64,000 nt of DNA from Pogonophryne albipinna (Eukaryota; Chordata; Actinopteri; Perciformes; Artedidraconidae): assembly GCA_028583405.1 (NCBI GenBank), contig CM053256.1:19641534-19705533 (forward strand), given 5' to 3'. Below are positions 11,876 to 22,120 of the stretch, piece after piece; position 1 is the first letter of the stretch, and each line of letters opens with the position of its first letter. The translations under genes were made by a program, and so were the position numbers. The notes beneath the pieces were generated by a model that worked only from the letters and a program-made list of their open reading frames with translations, was not told the origin of the DNA and did no database searches.

Positions 11876-12550
11876 CAGCAATACCGCTCCAAGGCCTACC
11901 CCTGAGGCATCTGTCTGAACGGTGAATAGCTGATTAAAGTCTGGTGAGTGAAGGACTGACTCAGTGGTAATGGCTTGCTTCAGGTCCTTGAAAGCTCTGT
12001 CACAGTCCTCGTTCCAGCGGACTTTGGCTGGCACCGAGGCCTTGGTGAGGTTGGTCAACACAACTGCTCTTTCTGACAGCTGAGGGATGAACTTCCGATA
12101 CCAATTGACTAACCCCAAGAAGGACTTTACCTTCTTCTTTGAGGTTGGCACGGGGTAGGAGGTAATCGCTTCGATCTTACTCAGCTGTGGGCGGATGACA
12201 CCTCCCCCAATGACGTAGCCCAGGTACTCCGCCTCTTCCTTGGCAAAGGTGCATTTACGGGGGTTGATGGTCAGTCCAGCAGCTTGGATCGCATGGAGGA
12301 CCTGTTGTAGGTGATCCCTGTGTTCTTCCCATGTTTGGCTGAAGATCACAACATCGTCCAAGTAAGCTGCGGAAAATGTTGCAGACTCCCGCAGTACTTG
12401 GTCCATGAGCCTCTGTAAGGTCGCAGGGGCACCATGCAGTCCAAAGGGCATCATCCGGAACTGGAACAGTCCAAACGGGGTAGTAAAGGCCGTCAGCAGC
12501 TTGGCCTCAGGTGCCAGTGCCACCTGCCAGTACCCCTTGGTGAGGTCCAA
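11850..12550 (-). pseudogene. Reverse transcriptase domain of the Gmr1-like element
   Basis: Encodes most of the RT palm and fingers. LDLTKGYWQV is followed by FRMMPFGL, and then by the catalytic YLDD in AAYLDDVVIFS. Next come the LGYVI and FLGLVNWYRKFI motifs of Ty3/Gypsy RT and the beginning of RNase H (TDASGVGLGAVLLQ). The amino-terminal RT part (VPKKDGSLRFCIDIRYLN) is in a different frame at the end of the 12493-15507 ORF. Near 12555 a frame break, apparently with loss of a few codons, separates the two. The enzyme would copy element RNA into cDNA, but this copy cannot encode an intact RT without a frame change. Confidence 0.9.
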
Positions 12551-15507
12551 TGGCTCGTCCCACCCTCTAACAACTCGTCGATTCTTGGCATGGGGTATGG
12601 GTCAAACTTTGAGATGCTGTTAAGATATCTGATGTCAATGCAAAATCGTAAGGAGCCATCTTTCTTTGGTACAAGCACCACTGGACTGCACCACTCACTG
12701 GTTGACACTTCGATGATCCCCAGCTCTAACATCAGCTTTATCTCCTTCTTCAGGGCCAGCACAAACCGCTCAGGGATACGGTAGCTTTTCTTTCGGCTGG
12801 GAGCAGTCTCCTTGAGGTAGATGTTGTGCTGGACCAGATTGGTGAAACCAGGCTGCTCGGTGAAAAGCTCTGGATCCAATAGCTCGTTGATTTCTTCTTG
12901 CTGGACCGATGGGAGATGTGTTACATCCAATAGACCTGGTTCAGGTAGGTCCGTGGGGAAAAACTGCTCCTCCACCTCCTCTTCCTCCACTGGCTGTATG
13001 AAAAAGTCTTGCGACACGGTGTCTGGTGGATCTTGGAATCCTTTTAGCAGGTTGATATGAAACGTCTGGTGCTTCTTGGTTCTGTCCGGCATATGGATTT
13101 CATAGTTGACTGTTCCGACCTGTCTGGTGACCTCATATGGGCCCTGCCATCTAGCCAGCAGCTTGCTCTCACTGGAAGGTAACAGCAACAGCACCTTCTG
13201 ACCAGGTTGAAACACTCTTTCTCTGGCCTTCTGGTCATACCAGGTTTTCTGAGTCTTTTGGGCATTCATCAGGTTCCCCTTGGCCAGGGCTGCCATTTTC
13301 TCCAACCGCTCCCTCATCTTGACCACGTAGGACACAATGTTTTCACCAGCAGGCTTCGGATTCTCCCAGTGGTCTTTAAGCAGATCGAGGGGACCTCTCA
13401 CCTCACGTCCATACAACAGTTCAAAAGGTGAGAACCCGGTTGAGGATTGTGGCACCTCCCGGTAGGCGAAGAGGAGGTATGGCAACCACTGGTCCCAGTC
13501 GGAACCTGTCTCTGAAACAAACTTGCGCAGCATGCTCTTCAAGGTCTGGTTGTATCGCTCGACAAGGCCGTCCGTTTGGGGATGATAAGGGGTGGTCTTA
13601 ATGCCCTTTACTCCTAGCAGCTGATACACCTGCTTCAGTAACTTGGAGTGGAAGTTTGTGCCGCAGTCAGTAAGTATCTCTCTGGCTATGCCTACCCTAG
13701 AGAATAACTGTAGTAGGCAATTCGCCACATACCTGGCTTTAACAGATCTCAAGGGAAACACTTCGGGGTAGCGGGTAGCATAGTCACAAATTACCAGTAT
13801 GTAGCGGTTACCCGATGCACTTCTCTCTAAAGGCCCAACTACATCCATACCTATTCTTTCAAACGGGGTTTCAATGAGGGGCAAGGGCTGTAACGGGGCT
13901 TTAGCTACCCTTTGCCTAGATGTAATCTGGCAGGTCTCACAAGCCTGGCAAAACTGGGACAGCTGGGTGTACAGGCCTGGCCAGGCAAACCGACGCCCCA
14001 CTCTACGCAGTGTTTTATTAAATGCCATGTGCCCTGCCCAAGGAACTGAGTGGCCGAGTTCCATTACCGTGTTTCTGAGTAACTGGGGTAAAGCTAATGC
14101 TTCAATCTCACCCTGACGACGGTACATAATACCCTGTTTAATGAGGTACGTAGCATCTTCCTTAAATCCTGCATCTTCTGTTTTTACACCATCAACCTCT
14201 GACACTTTCTCAAACCACTGTGTAAGGGAAGGGTCCTTCCTCTGCAGCTCACCTACATCGGGGGGAATCTGAATGTCTAGCGGATGACTAGGTACAGGGA
14301 GCTCAATGCTTTCCTTTGGGCCAGCCAAAAATGTGTCCCTGCGTTTCTGCGCTTTGGACAGGCGCTGCTTGTTTGCACCTGCCTTTAGCTCAGAATTATA
14401 AAATGGTAGCTCACCAAGGGTCGCCTTTGCCGTCTGCGCCCTTGTAGCGACATTACACATCCTAATCTGGGTGTCTGAGTTTACCTTGAACTCCCCATCG
14501 GAGGGATTGGGCTTCCCGGGCACTTCTACACTCTGGGGATCTAAGGGAATGACTGGTGGAGGAACTGATAGGGCACTTGGTGATGGCTGTTCTTGCACAA
14601 GATCTAGCAACGTTGGAACATCCAGGCCTAAAATGACTGAATAAGGCAGCTTGGGTGCTAGTGCCACCGGAAGAAGGAAAGTCTGCCCCCCGACAGTCAA
14701 AAAGACCTCGGCGGTGGGGTAAGGCTTTTCATCTCCGTGGATGCAACTGATGGTAGCTTTATCAGGGGCCCACTGATCCTTGCCAACAAGACTTGACCTC
14801 ACAACTGTCTGGAAACTGCCACTATCCACCAGTGCTTCCTCACGCTGACCATTGATGAGTACCGGAACTATCCGTGCTTTTTCCTGCCTAACTACTGGTT
14901 GCCTGGTGGGTCTGGGAACAGTGCAAAGAAGAGAGGGCTTACTCTGCCTAGCCACTGGGCATGTGGGTCGTGTGTGGCCAACCTCATTACAATGGTAGCA
15001 CCTTACTTCTGGCTGAACTTGCCTCTTAGCAAAGGTCATTCGACTTGGCGTGGTTTGCTTGCCGCTGCTATTGCTACCATAGGTGTAACCACTACCCTTT
15101 TCACCCCCATAAGCATTACTTTTGCCCGACGGGTATCGGTTCTGGCAGTTCGCAAAGCTTTTGCTTTCTGTCCTTGCTGAATGAAATACTTCTGCGAGGC
15201 GAGACGCTTCCTCCGCAGACTTAGGATCATGTTCCCGGATCCAAACTTCCATCTCTGGGTACACCATGCAGAGGAACTGTTCAAGGATGAGTATCTCACA
15301 AATGTCTTTGATGCTGGACGTCTCAAACCTAACCCACTTGCAGAAGAGGTCCTTCAGTCGGACGTACAGCTCACGTGGGGTCTCGTCCTGTTGGATGTCG
15401 AGGGTACGAAACCTCCGTCTATAGGTGTCAGCGGTGATCTCGTATTTGGCCAGGATTGCTGCTTTGACTTGCTCGTAGTCCTCAGAGTCTCTAATGTCCA
15501 TTAGCAC
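12493..15507 (-). pseudogene. gag C-terminus, protease, integrase and RT start of the Gmr1-like element
   Basis: A 1004-codon open frame. Residues ~1-110 form a SCAN-like capsid helix region. Residues 170-183 are a CCHC zinc knuckle (C170, C173, H178, C183). Residues 226-230 are the aspartic protease motif LVDSG. Residues 486-526 hold the integrase HHCC zinc-binding residues. The integrase catalytic core has D554 (GMDVVGPL), D614 (LTDCGTNF) and E650 (HPQTDGLVERYN). A GPY/F-like region follows (LLARWQGPYEV). The last ~90 residues are the start of RT. Having integrase before RT in one continuous frame distinguishes Gmr1-type elements from ordinary Ty3/Gypsy, where integrase is last. The frame follows gag after an in-frame TAA (15508-15510) and ends in a frame break inside RT. 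All recognised catalytic residues of protease and integrase are present. Confidence 0.93.
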
Positions 15508-15993
15508 TTACGCACTACGTGCTTTACCAATCAGCAGGGGAACCAATCGGACAGCCCACTCTTCTTGGTCCCAACGACAGACCTGGGCCATGCGTTCGAA
15601 GGTGGTGAGGAACTGTTCAATGTCGTCATCTGGCCCCAGTGGCCACAACTTTGGCTCGCGGTGAAGCGGTTGTTCTCTCTGACGTCTTGGCGACCTTAGC
15701 CTGGATGAAGACGTCTGCTCCAGATCATCACCGAAGTCCCCTCTTCTTCTGGGCCGCTCCTCATCACTGCCTTGCTCTGTTGGCGGCCCCGCTCTCATCT
15801 CAGATACCTGGGCTTGAAGCCTTTGCCAGTTCGTCTCCTGCTGCTTCTGAGACTGCATGAGTGCTTTTATCATCTCAGACAGCGCCTCAAACCTGTCCCT
15901 TGGTTCACCAGCCGTGGCCCCCTGGTCAACTCCATGCGTAGCCACCCCGTCATCGGGCACCTCCATTTGGTCGGGTTTTTTCCCTCTCGGCAT
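15508..15993 (-). pseudogene. gag amino-terminal part of the Gmr1-like element
   Basis: The first ATG after the primer-binding site is at 15991-15993 (product starts MPRGKKPDQME). An open frame that extends further, to 16098, only reads into the LTR. The protein is charged and Arg/Glu-rich, with a possible short coiled coil (EALSEMIKALMQSQKQQ). It then has the segment DDDIEQFLTTFERMA, which resembles the start of SCAN-like and gypsy capsid domains. An in-frame TAA at 15508-15510 ends it. The next codon begins the 1004-codon frame in the same phase, so gag is interrupted by one stop codon within the capsid-like region. Confidence 0.8.
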
Positions 15994-16014
15994 TTCCAAC
16001 TCCTTACTTGGTAA

Positions 16015-16032
16015 ATCCCGCTTCTGACACCA
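16015..16032 (-). other. Primer-binding site, tRNA-Leu type
   Basis: Two bases after the 5' LTR the minus strand reads TGGTGTCAGAAGCGGGAT. This is complementary to a tRNA 3' end of the form ...CTTCTGACACCA, which fits leucine tRNAs. The exact isoacceptor was not checked against a tRNA set. Confidence 0.75.
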
Positions 16033-16034
16033 CT

Positions 16035-16907
16035 TGTGAAGCTGACAAGTGAGCGGCCCGACCAAGTAAGGAGACAGAGGCAGAACGTCTTGATACAACC
16101 CGGTGTGGGTATTTATTCATCTTTGGTACATGGTTGACCACATCAAATCCCCCAATGACTGTCTCCCACACTATTCTCTCCCAAATGAGCCCAACATGCC
16201 ACCCTTTATAGCCCCACCCATTGGACCGTACCATCCAAAAGGGGTGGCATGTGCAGAGATGGTCCGCTCAGATAAGGACCGTAGTTATTCACAATAAACA
16301 TTTAGTGGAACATGACAAACATCCTTTACTTACATTATATTTAATTACTGTATGAAAAGAAAACCCGTTATAAACTAACAAGCCAAATGTACATGATAAC
16401 AAATCACCCCTGCCTCCAACCTGCTCCTTTAACCCCATCCGGAACGATAAAAAGGATCCGCTGTTTCCCCGGGGACCCTTTACGATGACGGACCTTGGGA
16501 CCGGAGACGGGAGAGCAGGCGGAGGCTGAGTGTTATGATGTTGACTGTTATAGGAGTAACTTGTACCATTAATGCACCTTATATCATGACCTTTACACAC
16601 TAAGCATATCCTTTGCACATAATCTCAACCGCTGTCAATCTACACAAACCAACACTTTTGGCGCTCTCGCTATAACTCCCCTTTCTTTCCAGGTGGAGCC
16701 GAGAGCCCGACCAGCGTCTGCCAGACGACATCACAATTTAATACGGTTGAATCATTTAATACACACTACATCAATAAATAGTATAAAATGTGCAAATAGG
16801 CAATGTTTACCTGTACTGTGCAAATCCCGCTAATAAAGTGCAAACTGTTCACTAAAATGCTGAGTGACATTTGTCCTGTGCAAACCCAGGAAGTTACCTT
16901 CGTCACA
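16035..16907 (-). repeat. 5' LTR of the Gmr1-like element
   Basis: 873 bp, nearly identical to 10611-11519. It lacks ~45 bp near its outer end and has a small duplication near 16840 (GTGCAAACT). Flanked on the right by the target duplication AATAA (16908-16912). Confidence 0.93.
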
Positions 16908-17227
16908 AATAATATAAGAATAATAAACGGAGCCTCTCTTTTCCTCCCCCTCTTCTGACAGCCCAGCAGCTGATCTCTGGGCAGGAGAGGTGGGGAGGGG
17001 GAGGCGGGGCTATTTCATCGTTATCAGAAAATGATCGTATAGAGGCGTACAGACGGATCCGTTTGACCCCCCAGAGCGTTTCGTTTGCAAATCTGTCCAC
17101 CTTGAGACCTGTTATCGTTTGTGGGGTCCGTTTCTAGCGTTTTGTTACGGCCTCGTGTAAATGAAAGGGCTATACGCAAGAGAAACTATGCGGATACAAC
17201 CCGTTTTGTTCTCATGTAAACGGGGTC

Positions 17228-18944
17228 TTAAAGTACAATATACACTTCTCGCTAGAAATCAGATGAAAAAGCATTTTAATGGCCAAACTATTCCACAATT
17301 TAGGATTTTCCAGAGAGGGTTATTTGTGAATAAACGACCCTCCGGAGCATTTGCAATCAACGGGAGCATGTTGTTTCTTCACGACCACTAGAGGTGCTAC
17401 ACTTTAAAACGTGACTCTGGGTCATAATAAGCTGCTGAACAATCAACCTATTTGGTCGTTTTTTGTAGGAGGACAGGCTATGTGCTCTCTATGACTGTGT
17501 GTGTGTGTGGGGGGGGGGGGGGGGTGTGTGTGAGTCTTTGACAGCTAAGTGAAACCATTAGACCTGACAAGATGTGGACCAGGGACAGTTCTTTCACAAA
17601 ATTCAACACAGTTTACTTACAACAAACTTCTCTTCCTCAATTATCGGAAACATATTAATTCAAAAAATATATCTACTTCATTCATTTTGCCTGACTTTAA
17701 AGTTTATGTTGTAGTAATTAATCTCAACTGTTTGTGGTAGACCAAGTCTACTGAAAAGATAAATGAAAGCATAAGTGCTGAGTAGGCCTTGTCAAAAATG
17801 TATACAGATATGCCTTTTAGGTCTATTCCAAACCAGATGTTGTGTTTTGCATGGAATTTCTTTTTTTAAGAAATATTTTGTCAAAGAAATATGTTTAAGT
17901 CGTTTTCTTTCTCAGATGTGAAAATTTCCAATTCTGCAAATGGTCTTCAAAAACAAGCATGACCAACTTAAAGGAATAGTTAGACATTTTCAGAATTGTG
18001 CTTTTTTGTGCCAACCAAACTTGGCTAGCTGTTTTCCTCGATTTCCATTCTTCATGCTAAGCTAAGTTAACCTTCCTCTGATTCCAGCATTGTATTGAAT
18101 GGAAAAATATGATCGTATTGATCTTCTCATCCAACTATAATGAAAACTAAAGTTATTGGAGGAAAAAATATGTATTTTCTCGGGAAAGCAGAACAAAAAA
18201 ACATTTTGTGCACCTTCCCAACCAAACAAAATATTGCAAATGTTTTCCTCAGGTGAATCATATTGTGCAAATATAAATCCCTCTAACTACCAGCCTGCAA
18301 CAACACAGCTGCAATAGCAAAATCCGGCCAGTCCATTCCTGTGGTGTCAGGGTCCGGGGTGTCAAGAGAGCTGACCCCCAACACACAGCAAATAAAACTG
18401 ATTTACTGCTGCTTCGCTGGCTGCACGGCACTTTATAAAACTGTCCAGGGCAGAGTTATGACCCCAGGTAACTCATACATAGACACACATTCGGGCACAT
18501 ATAAACATACACATGCACAGATGCACAGATATGCACACAGATTTTTACGGGAATGATTAAAAACTCATAAATTAATAATGTTGATAAGACCAAAATTATG
18601 ACTTAAACACATGATCGTATGTTTTTCTAAGGTTTGTATTGAACTTTTCCATTAATTCATCCAACTACTTAGATCATTTTTCAAGAAATTGAGCTGTTTT
18701 AATGACAGATAAGAGAAAGGGTCGCATGACAAAGGGAGAAAATGCAACAAAATGGAATGTGGGGAGAGAGAGTGAATATCCGAGGGGAAAAGCCCCTTAG
18801 TGTGCATGCATTTTTACATGCAAGTCTGTAGCATACTCCAGAGACGTTATGCAAGGCAGGGGTCCGGTCTTTTGGAAGGGAAGAAGAAAATAGAGCTACA
18901 TAGCTAATTAAACTATATTTATTTGTTGTTCTTTTCTTTTCACT
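17228..18944. other. Non-coding stretch with a G-run
   Basis: No recognisable gene. Contains a TG/G tract at about 17498-17530 with an uninterrupted run of about 14 G. ORFs here (such as 17549-17740) are AT-rich and have no domain features. Confidence 0.5.
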
Positions 18945-19015
18945 ATCTCTGTAAAGCGACTTTGAGCACGTGTAAAAGCGCTAACAAAAATAAATCTATT
19001 ATTATAGGAAAATAT
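18945..19015 (+). repeat. LINE-type 3' tail fragment
   Basis: Contains TGTAAAGCGACTTTGAGC, then AAAAGCGCTAACA, then AAATAAATCTATTATTAT. This is the usual 3' end of L2-like LINEs and dependent SINEs in fishes, with an ATT-type tail. Confidence 0.6.
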
Positions 19016-19433
19016 ATGAGTTTTAGTTTTTTCAAATGTTCTGTGTTCATCACACTAGACTAGAATCTTACACTGTAACCAAGCTGACTTTCTCTCTCTT
19101 TGTTATTTTATCTCACATTGCTGAGGGAGTAAAGATGATAAACTAGAACTTTATAAAAGTGACAACTGCAAACTGTAAATCAATGAAACATGATTCAGCA
19201 AGTATCACTTCATTCCTTCCTTGTTATTGTAACATATGTAAGCTTAATACAATAATAAATATGTCTTATGTTATACAATATATTGCTCAAGTAAAATGCA
19301 CTTAGATAAATGTAAAAAGGCACTAGGGGTATAGAACATATTTTAAAAAAATACTGATTTAGGCCAAAATTACGGAGCCCTGGAGGGTTCATTGAGAGAA
19401 AAATAAATAAAACGTGGCCACGTTTTACTTTCT

Positions 19434-19757
19434 CGTGCGCACGCTTTAGTAACTCGTGCGCACGCTTTGGTAACTCGTGCGCACGAGTTACTAAAGCGTG
19501 CGCAGGAGTTATTAAAGCGTGCGCACGAGTTACTAAAGCGTGCGCACGAGTTACTAAAGCGTGCGCACGAGTTATTAAAGCGTGCGCACGAGTTACTAAA
19601 GCGTGCGCACAAGTTATTAAAGCGTGCGCACGAGTTACTAAAGCGTGCGCACGAGTTACTAAAGCGTGCGCACGAGTTACTAAAGCGTGCGCACGAGTTA
19701 TTAAAGCGTGCGCACAAGTTACTAAAGCGTGCGCACGAGTTATTAAAGCGTGCGCAC
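19434..19757. repeat. 21-bp tandem array, first block
   Basis: About 13 units of CGTGCGCACGAGTTACTAAAG follow two units in the opposite orientation, giving an orientation switch near 19478. Each unit has the 10-bp palindrome CGTGCGCACG and a TTACT/TTATT variable position. Predicted proteins here are frame artefacts of the repeat. Confidence 0.95.
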
Positions 19758-20975
19758 CAGTGGCGGATTTAGGATTGTAGGAGATCCGGGGCTTAGCCCA
19801 GGAGTCGTTGGGTTGGGGGGGGATGCAGGGGTACAGTGCTATTTTTTATAAGTGGGGGGTGGACCGAACATCCTTTAGGGGGGTCGTCGCCTCCTCTGGG
19901 GGGGTCCGGGGGCATGCTCCCCCGGGAAGATTTTTTTTTAAATATTGACGTTGAAAGCATCAATCTGGTGCACTTTGAGAGCAACATTAACCCTACCTTA
20001 ATAACACCTTAAAGTGGACAAAAGGCACTGGAGAACACTCATTAACACCCTTTAATGAAGCAAACTAATGCCTTAACTCACTCAAACAGTCGTTTACTTA
20101 TTAAGGTGAAACGAATGTGCGTAGAGTTTTAAAGGATGCGGATAGTCTCACCTTGATTCTGGCGCATTGCTTATCGTTTTATAGATCTATTCTCATCCAC
20201 CATCTTTGTTTGTGACGTAAAGAGTGTAAGAGTCACGTTTCTGAATCGGACACTCTGATGCAGTCACAGCCAATCGGAGTCTGATTCAGAGGATTGCCTG
20301 TCAGTTCTGTTGTTATGTGTACTGAAACGAGAGCTGGTATAATTCCACACGCGAAAACAAAATAAAAATTGGAATACGTTATTTTAGTGTCTTAAAAGTA
20401 GACTGAGGTATGAAGGGTTAACGTTACATCTTAGGATAATTTTTAGTCATGTTCTGTATACATACTAACATATAAGGGTATACTTAGTGTGGTTACTCCA
20501 TATTTACTAGCTATAACATTAACTTTACATCACTCTTTTTCACTTCTTACTCAGTCAGCCAGAGTGCAGATATCACCATTAGATTCACAAACCTGAAACA
20601 TCATCCATTTATTGACTGCTGGTGATGACATTGTTGTCAGCTGCTGATACCGCTGCTGCTGCAGCTTGTGGCGCCTGCTTCAATGACAATAACTTTCTAA
20701 TATCCATAACTGTATAGGCTATTAGCTTAAAACTAGTCAGGCACTAGGAAGGATCACTTCTACTTCAGGGCAGGCTACGCAGTACGCAGGCTAATGTCCC
20801 ACAGTGGCTGCCTCTCTGGTGGACTCCGGTACTGCACATTACTCCCGAGACGTTTTAAAAAAATTAAAATTAAAATTAATAAAAAAAAAATTATTTTTTT
20901 AAGTGAAACATCCGGGGCTTTTCAGAAAACATCCGGGGCTTGAGCCCAAGTAGCCACCCCCTAGCGCCGCCACTG
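19758..20975. mobile_element. Non-autonomous hAT inserted in the 21-bp array
   Basis: Ends CAGTGGCGG and CCGCCACTG are flanked by a perfect 8-bp duplication GTGCGCAC (19750-19757 and 20976-20983), which is part of the 21-bp unit itself. No transposase. An interior portion (about 19810-19990) is shared, in inverse orientation, with the hAT element at 28909-30111. Confidence 0.9.
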
Positions 20976-21105
20976 GTGCGCACGAGTTACTAAAGCGTGC
21001 GCACGAGTTACTAAAGCGTGCGCACGAGTTACTAAAGCGTGCGCACGAGTTATTAAAGCGTGCGCACGAGTTACTAAAGCGTGCGCACGAGTTACTAAAG
21101 CGTGG
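20976..21105. repeat. 21-bp tandem array, second block
   Basis: Six further units continue the array interrupted by the hAT element, in the same orientation as most of the first block. Confidence 0.93.
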
Positions 21106-21215
21106 CCTCGTTTTATTTAAATTGAGGGATTCCTGTCCATGACTCACAGTATCTGCTGCCCACAGCTGTTTTATAGAAGGAAAACCTCCTTCACTTTATG
21201 AAATCTCTGCGGCAC

Positions 21216-21507
21216 CAGTGGCCTGTACTACGAAGCAGGATTTGCTATTTACACTATTCATTCATGAAGTATGACGCTGCGCTGTCAGCACGCGTCTCCA
21301 TGTTTGTGATTGGTCAAATGTTGGTAACCCCGTCGCTTTCACGTGAACGCGCTCTCAGCCGGACAGAGAACCCCTGGTTGATTTGCTGAGTTGATAACCA
21401 GCTTCGTAGGACCTGCTTAGCGACATCGCGTTTGTTAGGGTTAGTTAAGCCGGGTAAATCAAACATATCCAGGGTCTGTTGAACTGGCTTCGTCGTACAG
21501 GGCACTG
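21216..21507. mobile_element. ~290 bp MITE, CAGTGGCCTGTACTACGAAG ends
   Basis: The left end CAGTGGCCTGTACTACGAAG and the right end CTTCGTCGTACAGGGCACTG are inverted repeats with three mismatches. Flanks are imperfect (TGCGGCAC and GAGGCAGT), so the target duplication is uncertain. hAT-like ends. No coding capacity. Confidence 0.7.
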
Positions 21508-21933
21508 GAGGCAGTAACGTGTAACCCAGCAGAATCTGAGAAGAGCAGCACCAGCTGCAAAGAGCTGTGCCTTTTACTGTTTACTTCACTGCGTTTCCCT
21601 TCATTAGAACCGCTGAATAGAGATCGAGGCTGCTAAATTTAACCACACACACCTCTACACACTTCGAACTACCAGAGTATTCCCCCTCGTTTTATGAAGG
21701 AGATGTCCTGTCACCGGGGCGCATGATGTGTGTGCGTGTCCGGTGTGTTTGTGTGTGTCCGACACCACCGGCATTTGTTTTAAAATTACCACGAACAGTA
21801 ATTTACACAAATCTGGTTCTCCATAGTTATATGTGTATTCCCAAGTGAAAGAAATTCGTTTAATCTTAATCTTGATGTGCTATAGTCCTGCCGGAGTGCA
21901 CCGGAACGAACGATACTATCATAAACAAATGTC

Positions 21934-22052
<119 letters not shown>

Positions 22053-22064
22053 CAATGCTTTATT

Positions 22065-22120
22065 AACTCGTGCGCACGAGTTACCAAAGCGTGCGCACGA
22101 GTTATTAAAGCGTGCGCACG
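22065..22120. repeat. 21-bp array, terminal block
   Basis: Two to three units of the CGTGCGCACG-type repeat lie next to the right terminal inverted repeat of the 2.8 kb element and mirror the left end. Confidence 0.85.

Larger units (their letters stand above)
10611..16907 (-). mobile_element. Gmr1-like Ty3/Gypsy LTR retrotransposon (nearly complete, defective)
   Basis: The 6.3 kb element has two LTRs of 909 and 873 bp, ends TGTGA and TCACA, and a perfect 5-bp target duplication AATAA (10606-10610 and 16908-16912). Reading the minus strand: 5' LTR, PBS, gag with a SCAN-like region and zinc knuckle, protease, integrase, reverse transcriptase, RNase H, polypurine tract, 3' LTR. Integrase upstream of RT is the hallmark of the Gmr1 group of Ty3/Gypsy elements, whose gag is related to the vertebrate SCAN domain. 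The two LTRs differ by roughly ten substitutions and a few indels by eye, so the insertion is fairly recent. The coding region is nonetheless broken by one in-frame stop in gag and by frame breaks within RT and between RT and RNase H. Confidence 0.92.
10140..17227. mobile_element. Harbinger-like MITE split by an LTR retrotransposon
   Basis: The left part (10140-10610) and right part (16908-17227) together resemble the intact MITE at 42533-43158. Shared segments include the GCTGTAGTACATATGCC region and the right end CGGGGTC followed by TTA. The left end is degraded (GGTGCTGCTCACACGG, flanked by GAA rather than TTA). The Gmr1-like retrotransposon sits between the halves. The MITE is therefore older than that insertion. 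Confidence 0.6.

Noticed and set aside
16004..16234. ORFs inside the LTRs (16004-16234 and 10568-10843, minus strand)
   Set aside because: Both are the same LTR sequence, upstream of the primer-binding site or after the end of pol, with no recognisable domain.
17498..17530. G-run as a regulatory quadruplex
   Set aside because: A simple homopolymer next to a TG tract with no gene nearby; no function can be supported.
19370..19772. Long ORFs on both strands (repeated HELLKRA and CARFSNS peptides)
   Set aside because: They are translations of the 21-bp tandem repeat. Because 21 is a multiple of 3, every frame without a stop stays open, and there is no start context or conservation evidence.
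19434..21105. CRISPR-like array
   Set aside because: The 21-bp units are directly adjacent with no spacers, and the genome is eukaryotic with transposon context.
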